Positions 9,684 to 16,350 of a DNA stretch of 26,091 nucleotides are shown here, piece by piece (the first letter of the stretch is position 1; the number at the start of each line of letters is the position of its first letter). Source of the stretch: CAYTID01 sp964437735 (GTDB taxonomy: Bacteria > Bacteroidota > Ignavibacteria > UBA10030 > BY39); assembly GCA_964437735.1 (NCBI GenBank), contig CAYTID010000027.1, positions 1-26,091 on the forward strand, written 5' to 3'. The position numbers and the translations under genes are program-made. The notes beneath the pieces were generated by a model. That model ran no database searches, was not told where the DNA came from, and saw only the letters and a program-made list of their open reading frames with translations.

Positions 9684-10526
9684 ATGGCTTGGTTTAGCAG
9701 ATCAAAAGAGAGTATCGCGCAGGAAACGAAGAAGAAAGAAATTCCGGATGGCTTATGGTTAAAGTGCGAAAGTTGCAGCGAAATCATTCATAAATCACTT
9801 CTGGAGCAACAATATTATACTTGTCAAAAATGTTCTTTTCATTTCAGGATTGGGAGTAAGGAATATATAAAAATATTATTGGATGAAAACTCATTCAAAG
9901 AACTCGATACGAAAATGCGTTCTAAAGATCCGTTAAAATTTGTGGATACTAAGCCGTATAAAAATCGGATAAAAGACATGATCGATAAATCAGGTCTTTA
10001 TGATGCTGTGAGAACAGGAACAGGAAAAATCAACGGGATCGAGGTAGCGCTTGCGTGCATGGATTTCGGTTTTATCGGCGGAAGTATGGGTTCGGTGGTT
10101 GGCGAAAAAATTTCACGAGCAATTGATAAAGCAAGAAAAAATAAATTACCTATGATAATAATATCGTCAAGCGGAGGAGCACGAATGATGGAAGGAGCTC
10201 TCTCTTTGATGCAGCTTGCAAAAACTAACGCAAAATTGGCACAACTGGCTGACGAAGGGCTACCTTATATATCTATTTTAACCGATCCCACAACAGGAGG
10301 TGTAACAGCATCCTTTGCTATGATGGGTGATATAAATATAGCTGAACCGGGTGCATTGATTGGTTTTGCCGGACCGCGAGTTATCAGGCAGACAATAGGA
10401 AAAGATTTACCCCCCGGATTTCAGAGGTCAGAATTCCAACTCGAACACGGTTTTGCCGATAAAGTTGTTCATCGTAAAGATATGAAAGACACAATCACGC
10501 GCCTGTTAAACATGATTCAAGCATAA
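9684..10526 (+). CDS. accD: Acetyl-CoA carboxylase carboxyltransferase subunit beta
   Basis: AccD pairs with AccA to move the carboxyl group from biotin-BCCP to acetyl-CoA, giving malonyl-CoA, the first committed step of fatty acid synthesis. The N-terminal zinc ribbon has C28-x2-C31 and C47-x2-C50. The crotonase-like carboxyltransferase domain shows GSMGSVVGEKISRAID, SSSGGARMMEGALSLMQLAKT and DPTTGGVTASFAMMGD, the last two being oxyanion-hole and acyl-CoA segments typical of AccD, then FAGPRVIRQT. The 280-residue length is normal. AAGGA at about 9671 lies 9 nt before the ATG. The gene sits in the t6A/pantothenate cluster; accA is not in the window. Confidence 0.96.
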   Translation: MAWFSRSKESIAQETKKKEIPDGLWLKCESCSEIIHKSLLEQQYYTCQKCSFHFRIGSKEYIKILLDENSFKELDTKMRSKDPLKFVDTKPYKNRIKDMIDKSGLYDAVRTGTGKINGIEVALACMDFGFIGGSMGSVVGEKISRAIDKARKNKLPMIIISSSGGARMMEGALSLMQLAKTNAKLAQLADEGLPYISILTDPTTGGVTASFAMMGDINIAEPGALIGFAGPRVIRQTIGKDLPPGFQRSEFQLEHGFADKVVHRKDMKDTITRLLNMIQA

Positions 10527-10550
10527 TTCTCTTCTTGAGTGAAATTAACA

Positions 10551-10554
10551 GAGG
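10551..10554 (+). promoter_or_regulatory. Ribosome binding site that fixes the panC start
   Basis: GAGG lies 7 nt before ATG 10562. The alternative TTG at 10535 lies upstream of this site, has no such element and would add nine residues absent from typical PanC. Confidence 0.65.
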
Positions 10555-10561
10555 TTTTATA

Positions 10562-11416
10562 ATGAACATAATTTATGATATAACGGAAATGCAAAAGCTT
10601 TCCGAAAGTATTCGTTTATCCGGCAAACAAATTTCTGTGGTTCCGACAATGGGTTATTTGCACGAAGGACATTTGAGCTTAATCCGGCTGGCAAAACAAA
10701 ATTCCGATTTTGTTATAACCACTAATTTTGTTAATCCAACACAATTTGGACCGAAAGAGGATTTCGAAAAATATCCTCGTGATCTGGAACGAGATATTAA
10801 ATTATGTGAACTTGCCGGATCCGACGCAGTTTTTTCACCGACGGTCTCGGATATGTATTCAGATAATTTTTTGACTTATGTTAATGTTGAAAAAATTACG
10901 AGTATACTCGAAGGAAAATCGAGGCCGGAACATTTTCGCGGCGTAACAACTATAGTAGCAAAACTATTTAATATTACGAAACCTCATATTGCAGTCTTTG
11001 GTCAGAAGGATGCACAACAGGTTTTCGTAATAAAAAAAATGGTCGCAGATTTAAACTTTGATATAAAATTTATTGTTGGTCCGACCCTGAGAGATGAGGA
11101 CGGATTAGCAATGAGTTCACGAAACATGTATCTGGATTCAGAAAGTCGTCCAAAGGCGACTTTATTGTACAAAGCTTTACAAATAGCAGATGAAAAAATT
11201 TCCAAAGGTGAAAAGTCAGTTACAAGTATAAAAAATGAAATGTTCAAATTCTTTTCTGATCAAAAGAATGTAAACGTAGATTATATTTCAATTACCGATT
11301 CCGGGACGTTGGAAGAACTTGAATTGATTCGGGACGAAGATGTATTAATATCGCTTGCAGTAAAAATCGGAACGACCAGGTTGATTGATAACATAATAAC
11401 AGAAAGTAAAAAATGA
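10562..11416 (+). CDS. panC: Pantothenate synthetase (pantoate--beta-alanine ligase)
   Basis: PanC condenses pantoate and beta-alanine with ATP through a pantoyl-adenylate to make pantothenate, the coenzyme A precursor. The adenylate-forming Rossmann fold is plain: VVPTMGYLHEGH at residues 26-37 carries the HxGH signature (H34, H37). NFVNPTQF is at 55-62, FGQKDAQQ at 146-153 and MSSRN at 184-188, the KMSKS-like loop. Starting at ATG 10562 gives 284 residues, the usual length. The stop codon overlaps the next ATG by 4 nt (ATGA), so panC and the GlmU-like gene are likely translationally coupled. The preceding accD supplies another acyl-CoA step, but the grouping may simply be housekeeping. Confidence 0.96.
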   Translation: MNIIYDITEMQKLSESIRLSGKQISVVPTMGYLHEGHLSLIRLAKQNSDFVITTNFVNPTQFGPKEDFEKYPRDLERDIKLCELAGSDAVFSPTVSDMYSDNFLTYVNVEKITSILEGKSRPEHFRGVTTIVAKLFNITKPHIAVFGQKDAQQVFVIKKMVADLNFDIKFIVGPTLRDEDGLAMSSRNMYLDSESRPKATLLYKALQIADEKISKGEKSVTSIKNEMFKFFSDQKNVNVDYISITDSGTLEELELIRDEDVLISLAVKIGTTRLIDNIITESKK

Positions 11417-12171
11417 ACGGATTGAAAAAACCTCTTGCAATAGTAATTATGGCTGCCGGAAAAGGGACGAGGATGAATAATCCGGACATGGCAAAGGTGA
11501 TGTATGAAATAAATGGTAAACCAATGGTTGAATATGTTGTTAATTTAAGTAGAAAATTAAATGCAGATAAAATAATAATAATAGTCGGTTGGCAACGCGA
11601 TAGCGTTGTCAATTATCTTTCTAAGATTTCATCCGATATTGAATTTGTTGATCAGACAGTACAGTTGGGAACCGGTCATGCAATAATGCAGACTTATTAT
11701 GCATTAGCAGGCTTTGATGGAGATGTGTTAGTCCTTTCGGGAGATGTACCTCTGCTTAAAGAAAAAACTTTACAGGAACTTATAACATATCATAATAGAG
11801 AAAAAGCAGACGCAACAATATTGACTGCATCTCTGCAAGATCCGACAAGTTATGGCAGAATATTAAGAAATAAGAATGGAAATGTTTTGAAGATTGTCGA
11901 ACATAAAGATGCCTCTCCTGAAGAATTAGAAATCAACGAAATAAATTCGGGTATTTATATTTTCGATCGGAAAAAACTTTTTGAGGCATTAACTTCGATC
12001 AAACCGAATAATATACAAAACGAATATTACCTCACTGATGTTTTTGAATATTTTTGGAATTCAAAATGGAAAGTTGCTGCTGTGGTTGCTGAAGACCCGA
12101 ATGAAATTATGGGAATCAACAATCTCCTACAGCTTAATGAAGCAAAAGAAATTTTTATGAAAAATCCATAA
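11413..12171 (+). CDS. GlmU-like N-acetylglucosamine-1-phosphate uridylyltransferase, no acetyltransferase domain
   Basis: This is a nucleotidyltransferase of the GlmU pyrophosphorylase type, predicted to make UDP-GlcNAc from UTP and GlcNAc-1-phosphate for peptidoglycan and lipopolysaccharide. The signature is AAGKGTRM at 14-21 with K28, followed by QLGTGHA at 84-90, the metal-binding D111 in SGDVPLL, YGRI at 147-150, NEINSGIY at 175-182, NEYYLTD at 203-209 and GINNLLQL at 234-241. These match bacterial GlmU up to the end of its uridylyltransferase domain. The protein then stops at 252 residues, and the left-handed beta-helix acetyltransferase of normal GlmU (about 450 residues) is missing; no such repeat is encoded downstream. 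Glucosamine-1-phosphate acetylation would need another protein. A different sugar-phosphate substrate is possible, so no gene symbol is given. Confidence 0.8.
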   Translation: MNGLKKPLAIVIMAAGKGTRMNNPDMAKVMYEINGKPMVEYVVNLSRKLNADKIIIIVGWQRDSVVNYLSKISSDIEFVDQTVQLGTGHAIMQTYYALAGFDGDVLVLSGDVPLLKEKTLQELITYHNREKADATILTASLQDPTSYGRILRNKNGNVLKIVEHKDASPEELEINEINSGIYIFDRKKLFEALTSIKPNNIQNEYYLTDVFEYFWNSKWKVAAVVAEDPNEIMGINNLLQLNEAKEIFMKNP

Positions 12172-12186
12172 TGTGTTCATAATTGT

Positions 12187-12215
12187 TTGACATTATCAGT
12201 CAATTTTTTTATAAT
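12187..12215 (+). promoter_or_regulatory. Perfect sigma70-type promoter (TTGACA-N17-TATAAT)
   Basis: The -35 hexamer TTGACA is at 12187-12192 and the -10 TATAAT at 12210-12215, separated by exactly 17 nt. Both match the housekeeping consensus at every base. Transcription would begin near 12222, leaving a leader of about 28 nt before ATG 12250 with AGG at 12239-12241. It lies just after the preceding gene ends at 12171, so it would start a new unit or boost the genes downstream. Confidence 0.75.
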
Positions 12216-12249
12216 TAGTATAGGAATTAACTTATTACAGGTAGAATTT

Positions 12250-12738
12250 ATGAAAAAGATGAATATATTTTATATGTTGATAATCTCATCAATATTAACA
12301 TTTTCGTCTTTCGCACAGTATAAAACCCAAAATCGTGAACTGTCCTCTGTTGCAGGCTCTTTGATCAGACCCGTACCCGGGATTAATGGTATGCTAAGCT
12401 GGTTTAATCCTGAAAATTTCAGAATGAGCCATAATTTTTCGATGCAATACATCTCAGGCGGCGGATCGGGAATGTCTTTGGCATCCTATACTAACAGTAT
12501 GTTTTATAAAATTGCTGATCCGCTTGATGTTAGATTGGATTTGAGTTTGATGGGTTCACCATTTGGAGCTAATGCTTACCAGACGGACTATTCCAAAATT
12601 TTCATAAGCAGGGCTGAGCTTAATTACAAGCCGTGGGAAAATTTTCATATTCATTTGCAATATCGGCAACTTCCGATTAATATGTACGGCTATTATATGC
12701 CATATCACTGGTATTTTTCTCCGATACATGGAGATTAA
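12250..12738 (+). CDS. Small secreted or outer-membrane-associated protein of unknown function
   Basis: No family is recognised. ATG 12250 is preferred because AGG lies about 8 nt upstream and because the only longer start, TTG 12187, falls on the -35 hexamer of a strong promoter. From there a typical signal peptide begins: two lysines, a hydrophobic core (about residues 6-18) and a likely cleavage in SSFA-Q near residue 23. The mature part, about 140 residues, has alternating hydrophobic and polar strands rich in Tyr, Phe, Met and Ser, with a Gly-rich turn SGGGSG, and ends PYHWYFSPIHGD. This pattern suggests a small beta-barrel or beta-rich envelope protein. There are no cysteines or catalytic motifs. 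The strong promoter in front implies an abundant product. Confidence 0.7.
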   Translation: MKKMNIFYMLIISSILTFSSFAQYKTQNRELSSVAGSLIRPVPGINGMLSWFNPENFRMSHNFSMQYISGGGSGMSLASYTNSMFYKIADPLDVRLDLSLMGSPFGANAYQTDYSKIFISRAELNYKPWENFHIHLQYRQLPINMYGYYMPYHWYFSPIHGD

Positions 12739-12791
12739 TGTTTTGTTTCTAGATTCACTTTTTTTTACCGGGTCGAATACTACTTTTTCGG

Positions 12792-13298
12792 ATGACTCGG
12801 TTTATTTTTTTTGTAAGAGGACGAAGTATAAAAAATAGAAGTAAAAATAAAAAATCATTATCCGGAATTTTCCTCACATGGAGTTTGAACGCTTTAATCG
12901 TATTTTTGGGAATAGTTGTTCTCTACCTTGTATATGCATTGGTTTACAGACAAATTCCTCATTCCGAAGAATCGCTCCCAACGGTCATTGACACCACAAA
13001 ACAGATATATCAAGTTGAAGTGCTGAACGGTTCCGGAGCAAAAGGGGTTGCTGCAAAATTCACATCATATCTTAGAAAAAATGGTTACGATGTTGTCGAT
13101 ATACGTAATTATAAGAGTTTTAATATTAAGGAAACCTTCGTCATCGACAGAACAGGAAATTTATCAGTCGCGAAAGAATTAGCCGGCAAACTAGGCATTT
13201 CAGAGAAAAATATTATTCAGGAAATCAATCCTGATTATTTTGTGATTGTTTCTATTGTAATAGGGAAAGATCACAATCAACTAAAACCCTTGATGTAA
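12792..13298 (+). CDS. Membrane-anchored LytR_C domain protein
   Basis: The protein has a short basic cytoplasmic N-terminus (about 1-26), one transmembrane helix (about 27-50) and an extracytoplasmic LytR/CpsA/Psr C-terminal domain (about 73-160). That domain shows the pattern YQVEVLNGSGAKGVAAKF, then LRKNGYDVVDIRNY, VIDRTG and AKELAGKLGI. It usually trails LCP cell-wall ligases; here no LCP catalytic domain is present, so an envelope binding or scaffolding role is inferred. ATG 12792 has no clear ribosome binding site and no better in-frame start is seen before the helix. It is followed 12 nt later by rsfS, a linkage I recall as common in several phyla. Confidence 0.8.
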   Translation: MTRFIFFVRGRSIKNRSKNKKSLSGIFLTWSLNALIVFLGIVVLYLVYALVYRQIPHSEESLPTVIDTTKQIYQVEVLNGSGAKGVAAKFTSYLRKNGYDVVDIRNYKSFNIKETFVIDRTGNLSVAKELAGKLGISEKNIIQEINPDYFVIVSIVIGKDHNQLKPLM

Positions 13299-13301
13299 AT
13301 C

Positions 13302-13306
13302 GGAGG
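13302..13306 (+). promoter_or_regulatory. Ribosome binding site supporting the TTG start of rsfS
   Basis: GGAGG lies 4 nt before TTG 13311 and is one of the strongest Shine-Dalgarno matches in the window. It supports the non-ATG start for rsfS. Confidence 0.7.
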
Positions 13307-13310
13307 ATTA

Positions 13311-13718
13311 TTGAGAACTACAACACTAGCAAAAAAATTAGCAAAGTTTACACTGTTAAAAAAGGCAAACGACGTTGTCGTACTGGATTTAAGAAAAATA
13401 TCCGATATTGCCGATTTTTTTGTAATATGTTCGGGTGATTCCGATACACAGGTGAAAGCAATAGCAGATGCTGTGATCGAGGGGGGAAATGATGAAGGAA
13501 TCCATGTCTGGCATTCCGAAGGATTAACGGAACGTCAGTGGCTAATATTGGATTATGTAGATGTTGTTGTGCATATCTTCCAAAAAGATACACGGAAATA
13601 TTATAATCTGGAAAGACTTTGGAGTGACGCAAAAGCCGAACATATTAAGGATGAAGTAAAGCCAAAAAAAAATACAAAAACGACAAAGAAAAAGATTGAA
13701 AGAATATCTAAGAAATAA
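13311..13718 (+). CDS. rsfS: Ribosomal silencing factor RsfS
   Basis: RsfS (Iojap family) binds ribosomal protein L14 on the 50S subunit and blocks joining of the 30S subunit, lowering translation when nutrients are scarce. Family segments are DIADFFVICSGDSDTQVKAIADAV (about 29-52, written here as one continuous helix-strand region), then VWHSEGL, WLILDYVDVVVHIF and YYNLERLW. The core ends near residue 108. A lysine-rich tail of about 25 residues follows, longer than in many homologues and possibly RNA-binding. Translation starts at TTG 13311 behind a GGAGG. The last 23 nt overlap the argS start in another frame, which indicates coupled translation. Confidence 0.93.
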   Translation: MRTTTLAKKLAKFTLLKKANDVVVLDLRKISDIADFFVICSGDSDTQVKAIADAVIEGGNDEGIHVWHSEGLTERQWLILDYVDVVVHIFQKDTRKYYNLERLWSDAKAEHIKDEVKPKKNTKTTKKKIERISKK

Positions 13719-15333
13719 TATCAGAACAACGATTGAGAAAGTCGCCGGGAAAGATTTTAAAATTCCCGAAATATTTGTTGAGAAGCCGCGACAAGCTGAA
13801 CATGGTGACCTGACGACAAACATTGCAATGATCCTCGCGAAAAAGATGGGTAAAAATCCCCGACATTTTGCAGATGAAATCATCGCAAACCTTGAAATGG
13901 ACAAAACATATGTTAGTAAAATCGATGTTGCCGGTCCTGGTTTCATTAATTTCCATTTTACAAATATATTTTTTATTGATCAGCTAAAAAATATTTTATC
14001 GAAAGGAAATGACTTCGGCAAATGGACGATTGATGAAAAGAAAAAAACTCAGATAGAATTTGTGAGCGCTAATCCGACAGGTCCGTTAACAGTTGGTCAC
14101 GGACGAGGAGCGGTTCTGGGTGATACAATAGCGAATCTGCTTGAATGGAAAGGACATGATATTACGCGTGAATATTATTTCAATAACGCCGGTCGTCAGA
14201 TGAGAATTCTGGGTGATTCAGTCAGGTTGAGATATTTAGAATTGTTGGGAGAGGATATTGATTTTCCCGATGATTATTATCAGGGAGAATATATAAAAGA
14301 AATTGCTCAGAATCTTGTTGAAGAATATCAAGGTTCTCTTAGGGAAAAAGTTACCGATGATATTTTTAAACAACGTGCTGAAAATGAAATATTTGATGAT
14401 ATAAAAAAGACATTGAAAAAGCTTGGTATCGAATTTGACCTATTCTTTAACGAGAAATCCCTTTATGACGACGGTAGCATAGAAAAAGTAATTAATGATT
14501 TCCGGAAAAAAGATCTGGCTTATGATCAGGAGGGTGCTGTGTGGTTTAAGGCATCGGTTTTCGGCGGAGAAAAAGACAAGGTAATTGTTAAAAGCACCGG
14601 TGAACCGACTTACCGGCTTCCCGATATTGCTTATCACAAAAATAAATTTCAAAGAGGTTTTGATTTAATAATTGATCTTCTCGGAGCTGATCATGTGGCA
14701 ACATATCCTGATGTGCTTGCCGGTCTGAAAGCTCTGGGATTCGATGAGAAAAAAGTAAAGGTGCTGATTCATCAGTTTGTTACAATTTTGCAGGAGGGCG
14801 AAGTGGTAAAGATGTCCACGCGTAAAGCAAATTTTATTACGCTGGACGACTTGATTGATGAAGTTAGCGCTGATGTGGTGCGGTACTTTTTCTTAATGAG
14901 AAGTATGGACAGTCATCTGAATTTCGACTTGAAATTAGCCAAAACTCAATCGGATGAAAATCCTGTATATTATCTTCAATATGCACATGCACGTATTGCG
15001 AGTATTATCCGCTATGCCGAGAGTGAAGGAGTTGATTTGGCAGCGGTTGCCGATTTGAATCTGTTGGATAAACCTGAGGAATTGGAACTACTAAAACAAC
15101 TTGAACAATTTCCGGATATAGTCGAATCTTGTGCAGTTACTTTCGAGCCCCACAGATTATGTGAGTATTTACACGAAACCGCAGGATTCTTTCATAAGTT
15201 TTATCATCATCATCGCGTTGTTACTGAGAATAAGCAAGTGACTTATTCCCGTATAGCTATATGTAAAGCTACAAATATTGTACTGAAAAACGGATTAAGT
15301 ATATTAGGTATCTCAGCCCCCGAGAAAATGTAA
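13696..15333 (+). CDS. argS: Arginyl-tRNA synthetase
   Basis: This class I aminoacyl-tRNA synthetase charges tRNA-Arg in the cytoplasm. The N-terminal Add-1 domain (about 1-90) contains EHGDLTTNIA and DVAGPGFINF. The catalytic Rossmann fold begins with VSANPTGPLTVGHGRG at 123-138, where HGRG (135-138) is the HIGH motif variant common in this branch of bacteria. The KMSK-like loop is KMSTR at 372-376, followed by DALR-type sequence (VVRYFFLMRSMDSHLNFD) and the all-helical anticodon-binding domain to residue 545. Length is normal. The start is TTG 13696 inside the rsfS 3' end, giving MKEYLRNNI; no in-frame ATG occurs early enough to keep Add-1 intact. A weak GC hairpin plus T-run follows the stop. 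Confidence 0.95.
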   Translation: MKEYLRNNIRTTIEKVAGKDFKIPEIFVEKPRQAEHGDLTTNIAMILAKKMGKNPRHFADEIIANLEMDKTYVSKIDVAGPGFINFHFTNIFFIDQLKNILSKGNDFGKWTIDEKKKTQIEFVSANPTGPLTVGHGRGAVLGDTIANLLEWKGHDITREYYFNNAGRQMRILGDSVRLRYLELLGEDIDFPDDYYQGEYIKEIAQNLVEEYQGSLREKVTDDIFKQRAENEIFDDIKKTLKKLGIEFDLFFNEKSLYDDGSIEKVINDFRKKDLAYDQEGAVWFKASVFGGEKDKVIVKSTGEPTYRLPDIAYHKNKFQRGFDLIIDLLGADHVATYPDVLAGLKALGFDEKKVKVLIHQFVTILQEGEVVKMSTRKANFITLDDLIDEVSADVVRYFFLMRSMDSHLNFDLKLAKTQSDENPVYYLQYAHARIASIIRYAESEGVDLAAVADLNLLDKPEELELLKQLEQFPDIVESCAVTFEPHRLCEYLHETAGFFHKFYHHHRVVTENKQVTYSRIAICKATNIVLKNGLSILGISAPEKM

Positions 15334-15355
15334 ATATTTAATATTTAATTTTTTC

Positions 15356-15381
15356 CGCCGCAGGCGAATTTGATTTTTTTT
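15356..15381 (+). terminator. Possible weak terminator after argS
   Basis: A 4-bp GC stem (CGCC/GGCG, 15356-15366, 3-nt loop) is followed after a few bases by eight T residues at 15374-15381. The stem is short, so this is only a candidate. Confidence 0.3.
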
Positions 15382-15393
15382 ATCCCCCTAAAT

Positions 15394-15435
15394 TGCCTGT
15401 TGATCGCCCCTGTCCTTAGTTTATATCAACAGGCA
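15394..15435. repeat. 11-bp perfect inverted repeat in the argS-phosphoesterase spacer
   Basis: TGCCTGTTGAT (15394-15404) is repeated in exact reverse complement at 15425-15435, with a 20-nt C/T-rich loop. No T-run follows, so it is not a classic terminator. The whole spacer 15334-15557 (224 nt) holds no convincing ORF; besides this it contains the weak GC hairpin after argS and a promoter-like pair near its end. Confidence 0.7.
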
Positions 15436-15522
15436 TCTATATTGTGCCCCGCTTATTTCCTCTTTTTGTATTTTCAATTTAATTTAATCCGGCATTAATA
15501 AAAACACATATTTATGGGGTAT

Positions 15523-15551
15523 TTGTTATAACCACGGAAATCTTTTATATT
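15523..15551 (+). promoter_or_regulatory. Candidate promoter giving a near-leaderless transcript
   Basis: TTGTTA (15523-15528) and TATATT (15546-15551) are spaced by 17 nt, matching 4 and 5 of 6 consensus bases. A start site about 7 nt downstream would fall at the ATG 15558 itself, which fits the absence of any Shine-Dalgarno sequence before this gene. Confidence 0.35.
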
Positions 15552-15557
15552 TACACG

Positions 15558-16325
15558 ATGAAAATTGGATTTATTGCCGATATACACGAAGATATTGCGA
15601 GTTTAAATGAAGCTTTACTTACCCTTAATAATCATAAAATTGAATTAATTGTTTGTCTTGGTGATATCGCGGGTTTTACGCTTCCGTTTTATAAATACAT
15701 AAACAGCAGAAATGCCGAGACATGCATAAATACAGTTAAAAAAAACTGTGCGTTTGTTGTGGCAGGCAACCACGATTTGTTTACAGCACGCAGAATTCCG
15801 GATTACAGTGCAGGATTTCAATACAACGAAAACTGGTATGGGCTGGATTACGATATCAGGGCGAAACTTGCAAGAAACAGGATATGGCTTTATGAAGACA
15901 GCGAGCTTCCGATTTCTTTAACAAACGGGTCAAAAGAATTTTTAAGAAGTTTAGAAGAATTTATTGTAACTGAAATCGACGGTATCAAATTTATGTTTTC
16001 GCATTTTTGTTTTCCGGATTTGTCGGGTTCGACTATAGATTATCCGAAAAAAAGTAAACACCTGGAGGAGCATTTTGCATTTATGAATGATAATAATTGT
16101 TTGATATCATTTTCCGGTCACGGTCATCCCGAAGGTTGTGTGATCGCCAGTGAAAATAAACTGGATCTCAAATCGTTTGGCATGTATCGGCTTGATAATA
16201 AACCGCATTGGATTGTTGCTCCGTGCACGGCGAATACAACACGAGGCAACGGAGTGTTGGTTTTTGATACTGCAACTTTCGAATTAAATGTAATTCCACT
16301 CAAGACACCAAAGATAATTGCATAA
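15558..16325 (+). CDS. Calcineurin-like metallophosphoesterase
   Basis: This is a dinuclear-metal phosphoesterase whose substrate cannot be read from the sequence. All family blocks are present in order: DIH (D8, H10), GD (D36), GNHD (N71, H72), H149 in FMFSHF and GHGH (188-190). It has 255 residues and no signal peptide or membrane helix, so a cytoplasmic enzyme is expected. The arrangement resembles the YfcE/MJ0936 type, with a cap insertion at about 80-130 rich in Tyr and Trp. It stands alone behind the long spacer and ends 25 nt before the receptor gene, so both may be transcribed together. Because the neighbour is a predicted nucleotidyltransferase, a role in removing or degrading a nucleotide product is conceivable but unproven. 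Confidence 0.88.
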   Translation: MKIGFIADIHEDIASLNEALLTLNNHKIELIVCLGDIAGFTLPFYKYINSRNAETCINTVKKNCAFVVAGNHDLFTARRIPDYSAGFQYNENWYGLDYDIRAKLARNRIWLYEDSELPISLTNGSKEFLRSLEEFIVTEIDGIKFMFSHFCFPDLSGSTIDYPKKSKHLEEHFAFMNDNNCLISFSGHGHPEGCVIASENKLDLKSFGMYRLDNKPHWIVAPCTANTTRGNGVLVFDTATFELNVIPLKTPKIIA

Positions 16326-16350
16326 AATTTCAATGTATTAAACTTAACAG

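Noticed and set aside
10535..10561. TTG start at 10535 for panC
   Set aside because: GAGG before ATG 10562 and normal PanC length favour the later start.
12187..12249. TTG start at 12187 for the small secreted protein
   Set aside because: It falls on the -35 hexamer of a perfect promoter, and ATG 12250 begins a proper signal peptide with a ribosome binding site.
15334..15557. tRNA or small protein gene in the longest spacer
   Set aside because: No cloverleaf pattern or credible ORF was seen; only inverted repeats and a promoter-like pair.
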